This document shows positions 8,184 through 15,560 of a stretch of 27,262 bases of DNA, in pieces (the stretch's first letter is position 1; every line of letters starts with the position of its first letter). The position numbers and the translations under genes were made by a program. Origin of the DNA: JAJDAN01 sp046583095 (GTDB taxonomy: Bacteria > Myxococcota_A > UBA9160 > UBA4427); contig JAYGDB010000050.1 in the NCBI GenBank assembly GCA_046583095.1, positions 1 through 27,262 of the forward strand, given 5' to 3'. The notes below the pieces were generated by a model. The model had not been told where the DNA came from. It ran no database searches and saw only the letters and a list, made by a program, of their open reading frames with translations.

Positions 8184-9440
8184 GTGAGCCAGTCAGATCT
8201 TCCCCAGGACGAGTCTCAGGAGCGCCGGATCTTCCGGGTCGGTCAGCTGCTGGAGGGGCTTTCCGAGCTTCTCGAGGACCAGGTCGGGCGTGTCTGGGTG
8301 ATGGGCGAGGTGAGCAATCTTCACGAGGCGGCATCCGGCCACGTCTACTTCTCGCTCAAGGATGATCGCAGCCAGCTGAAGGCGGCCCTCTTCCGCAGCG
8401 CCGCCCGGCGCATCCCGTTCGAGATCGAGGAGGGGAGCGAGATCGTCGTGTACGCGGACGTGTCGATCTACGCGGCTCGAGGCGATCTGCAGTTGATCGT
8501 GCGCCACGTGGAGCCGCGCGGGATGGGTGCGCTGCAGCTGGCCTTCGAACAACTGCGCCGGCGGCTCGAGGCCGAGGGACTCTTCGATGAGGAGCGAAAG
8601 CGCGAGCTTCCCGAGTTTCCGCGTCGCGTCGGCGTGGTGACGTCGGCGACCGGGGCGGCGATCCACGACGTGATCGAGGTGGCGGGTCAGCGATTCCCCG
8701 GAACGCCGCTGCTGATCTCGCCGACACGGGTTCAGGGCGAAGGTTCCGAGGTCGAGATCGTGCAGGCGCTTTCAAGGGTGACCGAAACAGCTGGATGCGA
8801 AGATGTCGACGTGATCCTGCTCGTCCGCGGTGGAGGCTCGCTCGAAGATCTCATGAGCTTCAACAGCGAGTCCGTCGCGCGTGCGATCGTCGCGTGTCCC
8901 GTGCCCGTCGTGAGCGGTGTCGGCCACGAAGTCGACGTGACGATCTCGGATCTCGCCGCCGACGTCCGCGTGTCGACGCCCTCGGCCGCAGCGGCCTTCG
9001 TGCTTCCCGACCGAGGCGTTCTTGCGGCCACGCTGAGCCGGGATTGGCGTCGCCTCGAGGTCTCGGCGCGTGGCTTCCTGCGCGAGGCGCGTCAGCGTCT
9101 CGGGCGGGAGCGGGACGCACTCCGTGTGCTCGCGCCGACTGCCCGGCTCGCGTCCCAGCGCGTCCGGTTGCAGACGGCCATGCGCGGACTCGCACGCGGG
9201 GTTCGAAGCGGCGTCGAGCGTCGCCGCTCGGCGCTCTCGCTGCAGGCGGGGCGACTCGAATCGCTCTCGCCCCTGGCCGTCCTCGCCCGCGGCTACGCGA
9301 TGGTGCAGCGGCAACGCGACGGCTTGATCGTGCGTCGGCGAGAAGAAGCACCGGTGGGAGAACGACTTCGGATCCGCGTCGCCGAGGGCGAGATCGAAGC
9401 CGTCGCCGAACCCGGTGACAGCGAGGAAGGACGTCGATAA
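8184..9440 (+). CDS. xseA: exodeoxyribonuclease VII large subunit
   Basis: A 418-aa protein with the XseA order: N-terminal OB-fold (about 15-115) with VWVMGEVSNLHEAASGHVYF, then the catalytic core with RVGVVTSATGAAIHDV, RGGGSLEDLMSFNSE and VVSGVGHEVDVTISDLAA, and finally a long Arg-rich coiled coil that holds the small subunits. Exonuclease VII degrades single-stranded DNA from both ends and acts in repair. Its partner xseB follows after 75 bp. The GTG at 8184 has no Shine-Dalgarno sequence, but TAGCCT lies at 8172-8177, only 6 nt upstream, the arrangement of a -10 box before a leaderless start. Length matches the family. Confidence 0.95.
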   Translation: MSQSDLPQDESQERRIFRVGQLLEGLSELLEDQVGRVWVMGEVSNLHEAASGHVYFSLKDDRSQLKAALFRSAARRIPFEIEEGSEIVVYADVSIYAARGDLQLIVRHVEPRGMGALQLAFEQLRRRLEAEGLFDEERKRELPEFPRRVGVVTSATGAAIHDVIEVAGQRFPGTPLLISPTRVQGEGSEVEIVQALSRVTETAGCEDVDVILLVRGGGSLEDLMSFNSESVARAIVACPVPVVSGVGHEVDVTISDLAADVRVSTPSAAAAFVLPDRGVLAATLSRDWRRLEVSARGFLREARQRLGRERDALRVLAPTARLASQRVRLQTAMRGLARGVRSGVERRRSALSLQAGRLESLSPLAVLARGYAMVQRQRDGLIVRRREEAPVGERLRIRVAEGEIEAVAEPGDSEEGRR

Positions 9441-9477
9441 CCCCTTGTAGATCAAAGCGTTGCGCGGGTTCTCCCGA

Positions 9478-9506
9478 TTGACTCGCTGTTTCCCCGCAAG
9501 TAGCAT
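9478..9506 (+). promoter_or_regulatory. sigma-70-type promoter before xseB
   Basis: TTGACT (9478-9483) and TAGCAT (9501-9506) are spaced by exactly 17 nt. The first hexamer matches consensus at 5 of 6 positions. Transcription would start around 9513, 2-3 nt before the xseB ATG at 9516. This is the best promoter-like sequence in the window and could drive xseB-ispA-dxs-tlyA. Confidence 0.5.
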
Positions 9507-9515
9507 GGCGCCCCC

Positions 9516-9794
9516 ATGGCCGAACCCGATGCCGCTGCCGAAGCCGGGCTTCCATTCGAGGAGGCGCTCTCCCACCTCGAGCGGGTGGTCGACCGACTCG
9601 AGCAAGGCGATCTCGAACTCGAGGAGTCCCTGGCCGCCTTCGAGGAGGGCGTGCGTCTCTCGAAGCGCTGCGTCGCTCTGCTCGATACCGCCGAGCAGCG
9701 GGTCGAGATCCTGATCCGCGAGGGGGGACAGTGGCTGGCCCGGCCGTTCGAGAGCGAAGACGACGCCGAAGAACTCGACGCGGACGATGACTGA
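9516..9794 (+). CDS. xseB: exodeoxyribonuclease VII small subunit
   Basis: A 92-aa acidic helical protein with the XseB signature: LPFEEALSHLERVVDRLEQG, then LELEESLAAFEEGVRLSKRC, two antiparallel helices that bind the coiled coil of XseA. A longer than usual acidic tail (DDAEELDADDD) ends the protein. The small subunit is needed for exonuclease VII stability and activity. The ATG at 9516 begins the family match and lies about 3 nt after the predicted transcription start, with no ribosome-binding site between. Its last 8 bases overlap ispA, the same xseB-ispA-dxs order seen in many proteobacteria. Confidence 0.93.
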   Translation: MAEPDAAAEAGLPFEEALSHLERVVDRLEQGDLELEESLAAFEEGVRLSKRCVALLDTAEQRVEILIREGGQWLARPFESEDDAEELDADDD

Positions 9795-10626
9795 CGTGGA
9801 CACCGCGGCCTACATCGAGGAGCGCAGTCGCCTGATCGAGTCCTGGCTCGAGGACTTCGTGCCGTCGGCCGACGAGCCGCCCCGAACTCTGCACGCCGCC
9901 ATGCGCCACCTGTTGTTTCCCGGTGGCAAGCGCCTTCGGCCGCTGCTCGCGATGGCGGCCGCCGAGGCGGTCGGCGTGGCGCCGGAAGTCGCCCTCCCGA
10001 TGGCGGCTGCGGTCGAGCTGATCCACACCTACTCACTCGTTCACGACGATCTTCCCTGCATGGATGACGACGACATGCGACGGGGAATTCCGACCGTGCA
10101 CGTGGCCTTCGACGAAGCGACGGCGGTGCTGGCCGGCGACGCGCTGCAGGCGCTCGCATTCGAGGCGGCGGTGGCCGCCGCGCCGGATGCGCCGGAGCAG
10201 AGCCTGCGAGCGGCTCGCGATCTCGCCCGAGCCGCGGGCTCCAGGGGCATCGTCGGTGGGCAGGTCGACGACGTCGCGGCTGTGTCTGCCGAAGCAACTC
10301 TGTCACCGGCCGAACTCGAATCGATTCACCAGCGCAAGTCGGCTGCGCTGATTGCGGCGGCAGTCGTCACCGGAGCGAGGGTTGCTGGCGCGAGCGATGA
10401 GTTGCTCGACCGACTGCAGAAGTTCGGACTCGACGTCGGCGTTGCGTTCCAGATCACGGATGACCGGCTCGATGGCGACGGCCTCGCCGCGTCCCTCGGC
10501 GATGCGCTTGCCGCCGAGCGAGCTGAAGCCCTGCTGATGGGCGCCCTCGCGAGTCTCGACGATCTCGGAGAATCCGCCGAACCCCTGCGCGAACTCGCGC
10601 GCTACGCGGTCCGACGCTCGCGATGA
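9787..10626 (+). CDS. ispA: polyprenyl (farnesyl/geranylgeranyl) diphosphate synthase, with unusual C-terminal deletion
   Basis: A 279-aa trans-prenyltransferase that joins isopentenyl diphosphate to allylic diphosphates. Visible motifs: GGKRLRP (46-52), the first Asp-rich motif DDLPCMDDDD (87-96) followed by RRG, and the second Asp-rich motif DDRLD (225-229). Directly after this, the family normally carries a segment with a conserved G-K-x-T-Y-P about 20-25 residues downstream; here the sequence goes from LDGDGLAASLGD straight to the helix ALAAERAEALL. The segment with the conserved Lys-Thr seems deleted in frame, which accounts for the short length. The position between xseB and dxs is the usual ispA site. 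Activity may be altered; product chain length is not predictable. Confidence 0.88.
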   Translation: MTDVDTAAYIEERSRLIESWLEDFVPSADEPPRTLHAAMRHLLFPGGKRLRPLLAMAAAEAVGVAPEVALPMAAAVELIHTYSLVHDDLPCMDDDDMRRGIPTVHVAFDEATAVLAGDALQALAFEAAVAAAPDAPEQSLRAARDLARAAGSRGIVGGQVDDVAAVSAEATLSPAELESIHQRKSAALIAAAVVTGARVAGASDELLDRLQKFGLDVGVAFQITDDRLDGDGLAASLGDALAAERAEALLMGALASLDDLGESAEPLRELARYAVRRSR

Positions 10627-12506
10627 CCCGCGAACGTCTTCTCCACGGGATCGAGAGCCCGGCAGACCTGCGTCGCCTGCCGCCGGAGCAGCTCGAGCAG
10701 GTGGCCGAAGAGATCCGCCAGGAGATCCTGGAGTGCGTCTCCCAGACGGGAGGGCACCTCGCTTCGAGCCTGGGCGCCGTCGAGTTGATCACCGCCATCC
10801 ATTACGTCTTCGACACACCGACCGATCGCCTGGTCTTCGACGTGGGTCACCAGGCGTATGCGCACAAGATGCTGACCGGCCGACGGCAGCGTTTCGAGAG
10901 CATCGGCCAGGCCGGCGGGATCTCGAAATTCCTCCGCCGCAGCGAGTCCGAGTACGACCACTTTGGTGCGGGTCACGCGGGAACGTCCATCTCGGCGGCC
11001 CTGGGCATGGCGCGCGGGAAGCTCCACCGCGGCGAAGACGGCTTCGTAATCGCCCTGATCGGCGACGGCGGATTGACCGCCGGCATGGCGTTCGAGGCCC
11101 TGAACCACGCCGGGCACCTGAAGGAAAAGAACCTTCTCGTCGTTCTGAATGACAACGAGATGTCGATCTCTCCGAACGTTGGGGCGCTCTCTTCGTACCT
11201 CTCTCGGAAGCTCTCGGCACCGATGGTTCGCACCATGAAGGGTTGGGCGAAGGAGTTTCTCGAGAGCCTGCCGGGCGACATGTTGCACTGGGCGCGGAAG
11301 GCCGAGGAGTCCCTGAAGGTCTTCTTCTCCCCCGGCCTCCTGTTCGAGGCCCTCAACTTCCGCTACGTCGGCCCCATCCAGGGGCACCGAATGGATGTCG
11401 TCCTCGAGACTTTCGAGAACGCGAAGGAGATGCTCGCGAACGGCAGCGGCCCGGTACTGGTGCACGCGCTGACCGAGAAGGGGCACGGCTACGAGCCGGC
11501 CGAGCGGGACCCTCTCAAGTACCACGGTGTGAGCCGCTTCGACGTGGAGTCGGGAGAGTTCGCCGCCAAGGCGGCCGGCCACCCGACCTACACGCGCATC
11601 TTCTCGGACACCCTGATCCGCCTGGCCGAGGCGGACGATCGCATCGTCGGAATTACCGCGGCGATGGCGCCCGGCACCGGTCTCGACCGGTTCGAGCGGA
11701 AGTTCCCAGAGCGCTTTTACGACGTAGGCATCGCCGAACAGCATGCGGTGACCTTCGCAGCGGGGCTCGCCACCGAGGGCATGAAGCCCGTCACCGCGAT
11801 CTACTCGACGTTCTTGCAGCGTGCCTACGACCAGGTCGTTCACGACGTCTGCCTGCAGAACCTCGACGTGACCTTCGCGCTCGATCGAGGCGGGCTCGTG
11901 GGTGCAGATGGCGCCACTCACCAGGGCATCTACGACTACGCGTACCTGCGTACCCTGCCCAACATGCTCGTGCTCGCGCCCAAGGACGAGAACGAGCTGC
12001 AGCACATGCTGGCGACGGCCATCGAGTACCCAGGCCCGGCCGCAGTTCGCTTCCCGCGCGGCAGTGGATTCGGCGTGCCGATGGATCCGGAGATCAAGGC
12101 GCTTCCGGTCGGGGAGGCGGAGCTGCTGCGCGGCGGAGACGACGTCGTTATCGTGGCCGTCGGGGAGCTCGTTCACCCCTCTCTCGAGGCCGCTGAGGAA
12201 CTGGCCGCCGAAGGGGTTTCGGCCGCCGTCCTGAACGCGCGATTCGTGAAGCCGCTCGATATCCAGCGCCTGCTGCCCCTGGTCGAACGCTGCGGCGCCC
12301 TCGTCACCGTCGAAGTGCACACAGGGCCCGCCGGCTTCGGCGGCGCGGTCCTGGAGGCGGTGGCCGAGGCCGGGCTCACGCCCGCGGCGCGGTCGCTCTC
12401 CGTTCCGGACCGCCTGAACGAGCATGGCAGCAGCCTCGAGGGCCTCGGGCTCGACGCCAAGGGAATCGCCCGGGCCGTCCTCGATCTGCTTCGTCGCGAC
12501 GCTTGA
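10623..12506 (+). CDS. dxs: 1-deoxy-D-xylulose-5-phosphate synthase
   Basis: A 627-aa thiamine-diphosphate enzyme that condenses pyruvate and glyceraldehyde 3-phosphate, the first step of the MEP isoprenoid pathway. It has the full-length three-domain layout: domain I with GHQAYAHKMLTGR, the RSESEYDHFGAGHAGTSISA block and the diphosphate/metal motif GDGGLTAGMAFEALNHAG ending near LNDN; domain II with YDVGIAEQHAVTFAAGLA, whose Glu activates the cofactor, and DRGGLVGADGATHQG; and a C-terminal transketolase domain. Its ATG overlaps the ispA stop (ATGA), and the TTG of tlyA overlaps its own stop. Co-expression with ispA supplies precursors and the chain-extending enzyme together. Confidence 0.96.
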   Translation: MTRERLLHGIESPADLRRLPPEQLEQVAEEIRQEILECVSQTGGHLASSLGAVELITAIHYVFDTPTDRLVFDVGHQAYAHKMLTGRRQRFESIGQAGGISKFLRRSESEYDHFGAGHAGTSISAALGMARGKLHRGEDGFVIALIGDGGLTAGMAFEALNHAGHLKEKNLLVVLNDNEMSISPNVGALSSYLSRKLSAPMVRTMKGWAKEFLESLPGDMLHWARKAEESLKVFFSPGLLFEALNFRYVGPIQGHRMDVVLETFENAKEMLANGSGPVLVHALTEKGHGYEPAERDPLKYHGVSRFDVESGEFAAKAAGHPTYTRIFSDTLIRLAEADDRIVGITAAMAPGTGLDRFERKFPERFYDVGIAEQHAVTFAAGLATEGMKPVTAIYSTFLQRAYDQVVHDVCLQNLDVTFALDRGGLVGADGATHQGIYDYAYLRTLPNMLVLAPKDENELQHMLATAIEYPGPAAVRFPRGSGFGVPMDPEIKALPVGEAELLRGGDDVVIVAVGELVHPSLEAAEELAAEGVSAAVLNARFVKPLDIQRLLPLVERCGALVTVEVHTGPAGFGGAVLEAVAEAGLTPAARSLSVPDRLNEHGSSLEGLGLDAKGIARAVLDLLRRDA

Positions 12507-13273
12507 AGTCGCGGCTCGACGAGCGGGTCGTCGCCGAAGGCATCGCCGAATCGCGCAGCCGTGCCCAGGCACTGATTCTCGCCGGCCGTATCCTCGTCGA
12601 CGAGGTGCCCCTCGACAAGGCGGGTGTCCGCATCCGGGACGATGCCCAGGTGCGACTCAAGGGCGGGATGGCGAGCTTCGTCTCGCGCGGCGGCGAGAAG
12701 TTGGAAGGCGCTCTCGAGGATCTCGGGATCGACGTCACCGGCCTGCGATGCCTGGATCTGGGTGCGTCGACCGGAGGCTTCTGCGATTGCCTGCTGCAAC
12801 GCGGTGCCGCCGGAGTCGTGGCAGTGGACGTGGGACGCGGGCAGCTGCACGAGAAGCTCCGGCAGGATGCGCGGGTTCAGTCCCTCGAGCGGACGAACGC
12901 CCGTAGCCTCGCTCGCAACGACCTGCCCGAGCCCATCGATCTCGTCGTGATCGATGTGTCCTTCATCTCCCTCCGGCAGATCCTGCCGACCGTCGCGGAG
13001 GTGGCTGGACGCGCGCCGGTCCTGGCGCTCGTCAAGCCCCAGTTCGAAGTGGGCCGGGAGCAGGTGGGGAAGGGCGGCGTGGTGCGGGACGACGCCCTGC
13101 GACGGCAGGCCTGTGACGGCATTCAAGCCTTCGCGGAAGGGCTCGGGTACCGGCAGGTAGGACGCAGTGATTGCCGGATTGCCGGTCCCAAGGGCAACCG
13201 CGAGATTTTCCTGTGGCTCGAGAGAATCGGCTTAGGCGCCGATGAAGAGGAGGAATCGGCTACAGCGGTGTGA
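12503..13273 (+). CDS. tlyA: TlyA family rRNA 2'-O-methyltransferase (S4 + FtsJ-like)
   Basis: A 256-aa protein with an N-terminal S4 RNA-binding domain (about 1-60: RLDERVVAEGIAESRSRAQA) and an FtsJ-like methyltransferase domain. The SAM site is CLDLGASTGGF (83-93) and the K-D-K-E catalytic tetrad can be read as Lys66, Asp151, Lys178 and Glu234. TlyA proteins 2'-O-methylate 16S and/or 23S rRNA and affect capreomycin sensitivity; older annotations call them hemolysin A. The TTG start overlaps the dxs stop by 4 bp, and no better start is visible before the S4 domain. A dxs-tlyA neighbourhood is common in bacteria. The target nucleotide cannot be told from sequence. Confidence 0.9.
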   Translation: MKSRLDERVVAEGIAESRSRAQALILAGRILVDEVPLDKAGVRIRDDAQVRLKGGMASFVSRGGEKLEGALEDLGIDVTGLRCLDLGASTGGFCDCLLQRGAAGVVAVDVGRGQLHEKLRQDARVQSLERTNARSLARNDLPEPIDLVVIDVSFISLRQILPTVAEVAGRAPVLALVKPQFEVGREQVGKGGVVRDDALRRQACDGIQAFAEGLGYRQVGRSDCRIAGPKGNREIFLWLERIGLGADEEEESATAV

Positions 13274-13309
13274 TTGCGCTACGCTGTCGGGTCGTAAGCG
13301 AGGTACGAG

Positions 13310-13636
13310 ATGATCCAGGTCACCGATGCTGCCCAGAGCCGGCTCCAGGCCCTCCTCGAAGACGAGGGGAAGCTGGAAACGCACGGACTTCGAATGAAGG
13401 TCGTCGGGGGTGGCTGCTCCGGTCTGCGTTACGAATTGTCCTTCGACGACGAGCGGAAGGAGATCGACACGGAGATCGAGGCAGGCTCCGTGAAGATCGT
13501 CGTCGACGAGAAGAGCGCACTCTATCTGGTGGGCTGCACGCTCGACTTCGTGGACAGCCTGCAGGAGTCGGGATTCAAAATCGGGAATCCGAACGCCTCG
13601 AATACGTGTGGCTGCGGCGATTCCTTCGCGGCCTGA
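13310..13636 (+). CDS. A-type iron-sulfur cluster carrier (HesB/IscA/ErpA family)
   Basis: A 108-aa protein with the three cluster-binding cysteines of the family: Cys36 in VVGGGCSGLRYEL, and Cys100 and Cys102 in NTCGCGDSF. A-type carriers receive Fe-S clusters from scaffolds and pass them to target enzymes. The ATG has GAGG about 8 nt upstream, and a TACGCT hexamer (13280-13285) 24 nt upstream could be a -10. It is 21 bp before a cysteine desulfurase gene, so the pair looks like a small Fe-S unit. No IscU/SufB-type scaffold, ferredoxin or HscA/B is present here. I cannot choose between IscA, SufA and ErpA. Confidence 0.92.
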   Translation: MIQVTDAAQSRLQALLEDEGKLETHGLRMKVVGGGCSGLRYELSFDDERKEIDTEIEAGSVKIVVDEKSALYLVGCTLDFVDSLQESGFKIGNPNASNTCGCGDSFAA

Positions 13637-13657
13637 GGGCCGCACTCCGGGCAGTCT

Positions 13658-14818
13658 TTGCCGCCTGACCGCCGACGCCCTGCGATATACCTCGACCACC
13701 ACGCCACGACGCCGGTGGATCCGCGCGTCCTCGAGGCGATGCTGCCGTTCTTCGAAGAGGACTTTGGCAACGCGGCGAGCCTGATCCACGCGCCCGGCCG
13801 CCGGGCGGCGGCCGCGGTGGACGACGCCCGCGAACGGATTGCGGCCGTGCTCGGCGCCGAGCCTCGCGAGATCGTCTTCACGAGCGGAGCCACCGAGGCA
13901 AACAACCTGGCCCTGCAGGGGTCGGCCCGGCTGCGAAGGCAACATCGCGACCACCTGGTTACCGTCGCCAGCGAGCATCCCGCGGTGCTGGACGTCTGCG
14001 CGGCTCTCGAGGCCGAAGGTTTCACCGTGACCCGGCTTCCCGTCGGGCCCGATGGTGTGGTTGACCCGGAAGCGGTGGGGGAGGCGATCAGCGACCGCAC
14101 CGCGATCGTCTCGGTGATGCTGGCGAACAACGAGATCGGCGTCCTGCAGCCCGTCGGGCGGATCGCGGCGATCTGCAGGGATCGCGGCGTCCCGCTCCAC
14201 ACCGACGCCGCCCAGGCGGTGGGCAAGATCCCGGTGAACGTCGACAGCTTGGGCGTCGACTTGCTCTCCTTGTCTGCCCACAAGCTCTACGGCCCGAAGG
14301 GCGTCGGCGCGCTCTTCGTGCGGCAACGACATCCGCGGGTGCGGCTCAGGCCCGTGCAGCACGGTGGGGGACACGAGGGCGGTCTTCGTTCTGGCACCCT
14401 GCCGGTCCCGCTGATCGTCGGTATGGCACGTGCCCTCGAGTTGTGCGCGGAGGAACTCGAGGTCGAGTCGAAGCGTCTGCGCGAGCTGCGCGAGCGGATG
14501 TGGCGCCGGCTTTCGGAAGCGCTGCCCGGCCTAACGTGCAACGGCCATGCGGATGCGCGTCTGCCCGGGAACCTGAGCCTGACCCTCCAAGGCGTCGATG
14601 CGGACCGGTTGCTGTTGGCGCTCCACGATGTGGCGATCTCGTCGGGGTCCGCGTGCAGTACGGCGAACCCCGCGCCGAGCCACGTGCTGCTCGCGCTGGG
14701 CTTGACCCAGGCCCAGGCGAAGTCATCCATCCGAATCGGTCTCGGGCGTGCCACAACCGAGGAAGAGGTCGATACGGCCGCCGCTCGGATCGTCGAGGAG
14801 GCACGAGCGCTGTCCTAA
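13658..14818 (+). CDS. cysteine desulfurase (NifS/IscS type)
   Basis: A 386-aa PLP enzyme that removes sulfur from cysteine to give an enzyme-bound persulfide. The opening YLDHHATTPVDPRV is the class hallmark; His107 lies in ASEHPAVLDVC, the PLP lysine is Lys209 in SLSAHKLYGPKG, and the persulfide cysteine is Cys333 in SSGSACSTANPAPSHVLLAL. The short active-site loop fits group I (NifS/IscS) enzymes. I take the TTG at 13658 because no ATG or GTG precedes the conserved block; the ribosome site is poor, so coupling to the upstream carrier gene is likely. The desulfurase would supply sulfur for Fe-S clusters and possibly tRNA thiolation. Confidence 0.92.
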   Translation: MPPDRRRPAIYLDHHATTPVDPRVLEAMLPFFEEDFGNAASLIHAPGRRAAAAVDDARERIAAVLGAEPREIVFTSGATEANNLALQGSARLRRQHRDHLVTVASEHPAVLDVCAALEAEGFTVTRLPVGPDGVVDPEAVGEAISDRTAIVSVMLANNEIGVLQPVGRIAAICRDRGVPLHTDAAQAVGKIPVNVDSLGVDLLSLSAHKLYGPKGVGALFVRQRHPRVRLRPVQHGGGHEGGLRSGTLPVPLIVGMARALELCAEELEVESKRLRELRERMWRRLSEALPGLTCNGHADARLPGNLSLTLQGVDADRLLLALHDVAISSGSACSTANPAPSHVLLALGLTQAQAKSSIRIGLGRATTEEEVDTAAARIVEEARALS

Positions 14819-14919
14819 GCTGCCGATCTGCATGCAGTTATTGCCGTTCGGCGCTATTGTGGCCTGTCCGCGATTCGCGATCGCACCCACCCGGGGCAAC
14901 GAGGAAGGAAGCTCGAGCC

Positions 14920-15528
14920 GTGTCACAGTCGAAGTCCAAGAACCTCACCTGGCACGAAGGCCAGGTATCCCGAACCGAGCGCGAGGATCGTCTCGGTCAA
15001 CGTGGCGTGACCGTCTGGCTGACGGGTCTCTCCGGCTCGGGCAAGTCGACGATTGCCGTTGCCGCGGAGAGGAGGCTGGCCGACGAAGACCGGCTCACCT
15101 ACATCCTCGATGGCGACAACATCCGCCAGGGTCTCAACAGCAACCTCGGATTTTCGCCAGAGGATCGCACTGAGAACATCCGGCGCATCGGCGAGGTGGC
15201 GAAGCTCTTCACCGATGTTGGCGCGATCGTCTTCAGTTCGTTCATTTCGCCCTATCGTGCGGACCGGGATTCGGTTCGGGCGATCATGGGCGAAGGGGAC
15301 TTCGTGGAGACCTACGTGGACGCGAGCCTGGAAACCTGCGAATCGCGGGATGTGAAGGGTCTCTACAAGAAGGCCCGGGCGGGTGAGATCCCCGAGTTCA
15401 CCGGCATCTCGGCGCCCTACGAAGAGCCCGAAAAGGCCGAGTTGGTGATTGATTCGAATGGCCAGACGGTCGATGAGAGTGTGGACGTCCTGATCGACTA
15501 CCTCCGCAAGGGGGGGTATCTGGGCTGA
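14920..15528 (+). CDS. cysC: adenylylsulfate (APS) kinase
   Basis: A 202-aa kinase that phosphorylates adenosine 5'-phosphosulfate to PAPS. It has the P-loop GLSGSGKST (36-44), the APS-kinase motif DGDNIRQGLN (64-73), the region SSFISPYRADRD with the family's Ser110, and the lid region KGLYKKARAGEIPEFTGISAPYE. The GTG at 14920 is chosen because GAGGAAGGA lies about 10 nt upstream; the frame is also open inside the preceding gene but that is a shadow. TATTGT at 14855-14860 may be a -10. The gene stands alone, without cysD/cysN or a PAPS reductase nearby, so PAPS may be used for sulfation rather than assimilation; that is inference. Confidence 0.93.
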   Translation: MSQSKSKNLTWHEGQVSRTEREDRLGQRGVTVWLTGLSGSGKSTIAVAAERRLADEDRLTYILDGDNIRQGLNSNLGFSPEDRTENIRRIGEVAKLFTDVGAIVFSSFISPYRADRDSVRAIMGEGDFVETYVDASLETCESRDVKGLYKKARAGEIPEFTGISAPYEEPEKAELVIDSNGQTVDESVDVLIDYLRKGGYLG

Positions 15529-15560
15529 GGGGTGCATCGAGGCGCCCGGAGAGGAGCGAC

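Noticed and set aside
10602..12572. 656-codon open frame on the minus strand
   Set aside because: It is the antisense shadow of dxs, caused by high GC at third positions; dxs matches its family over full length.
14443..14919. Upstream extension of the cysC frame
   Set aside because: It overlaps the cysteine desulfurase gene, and a ribosome site supports the start at 14920.
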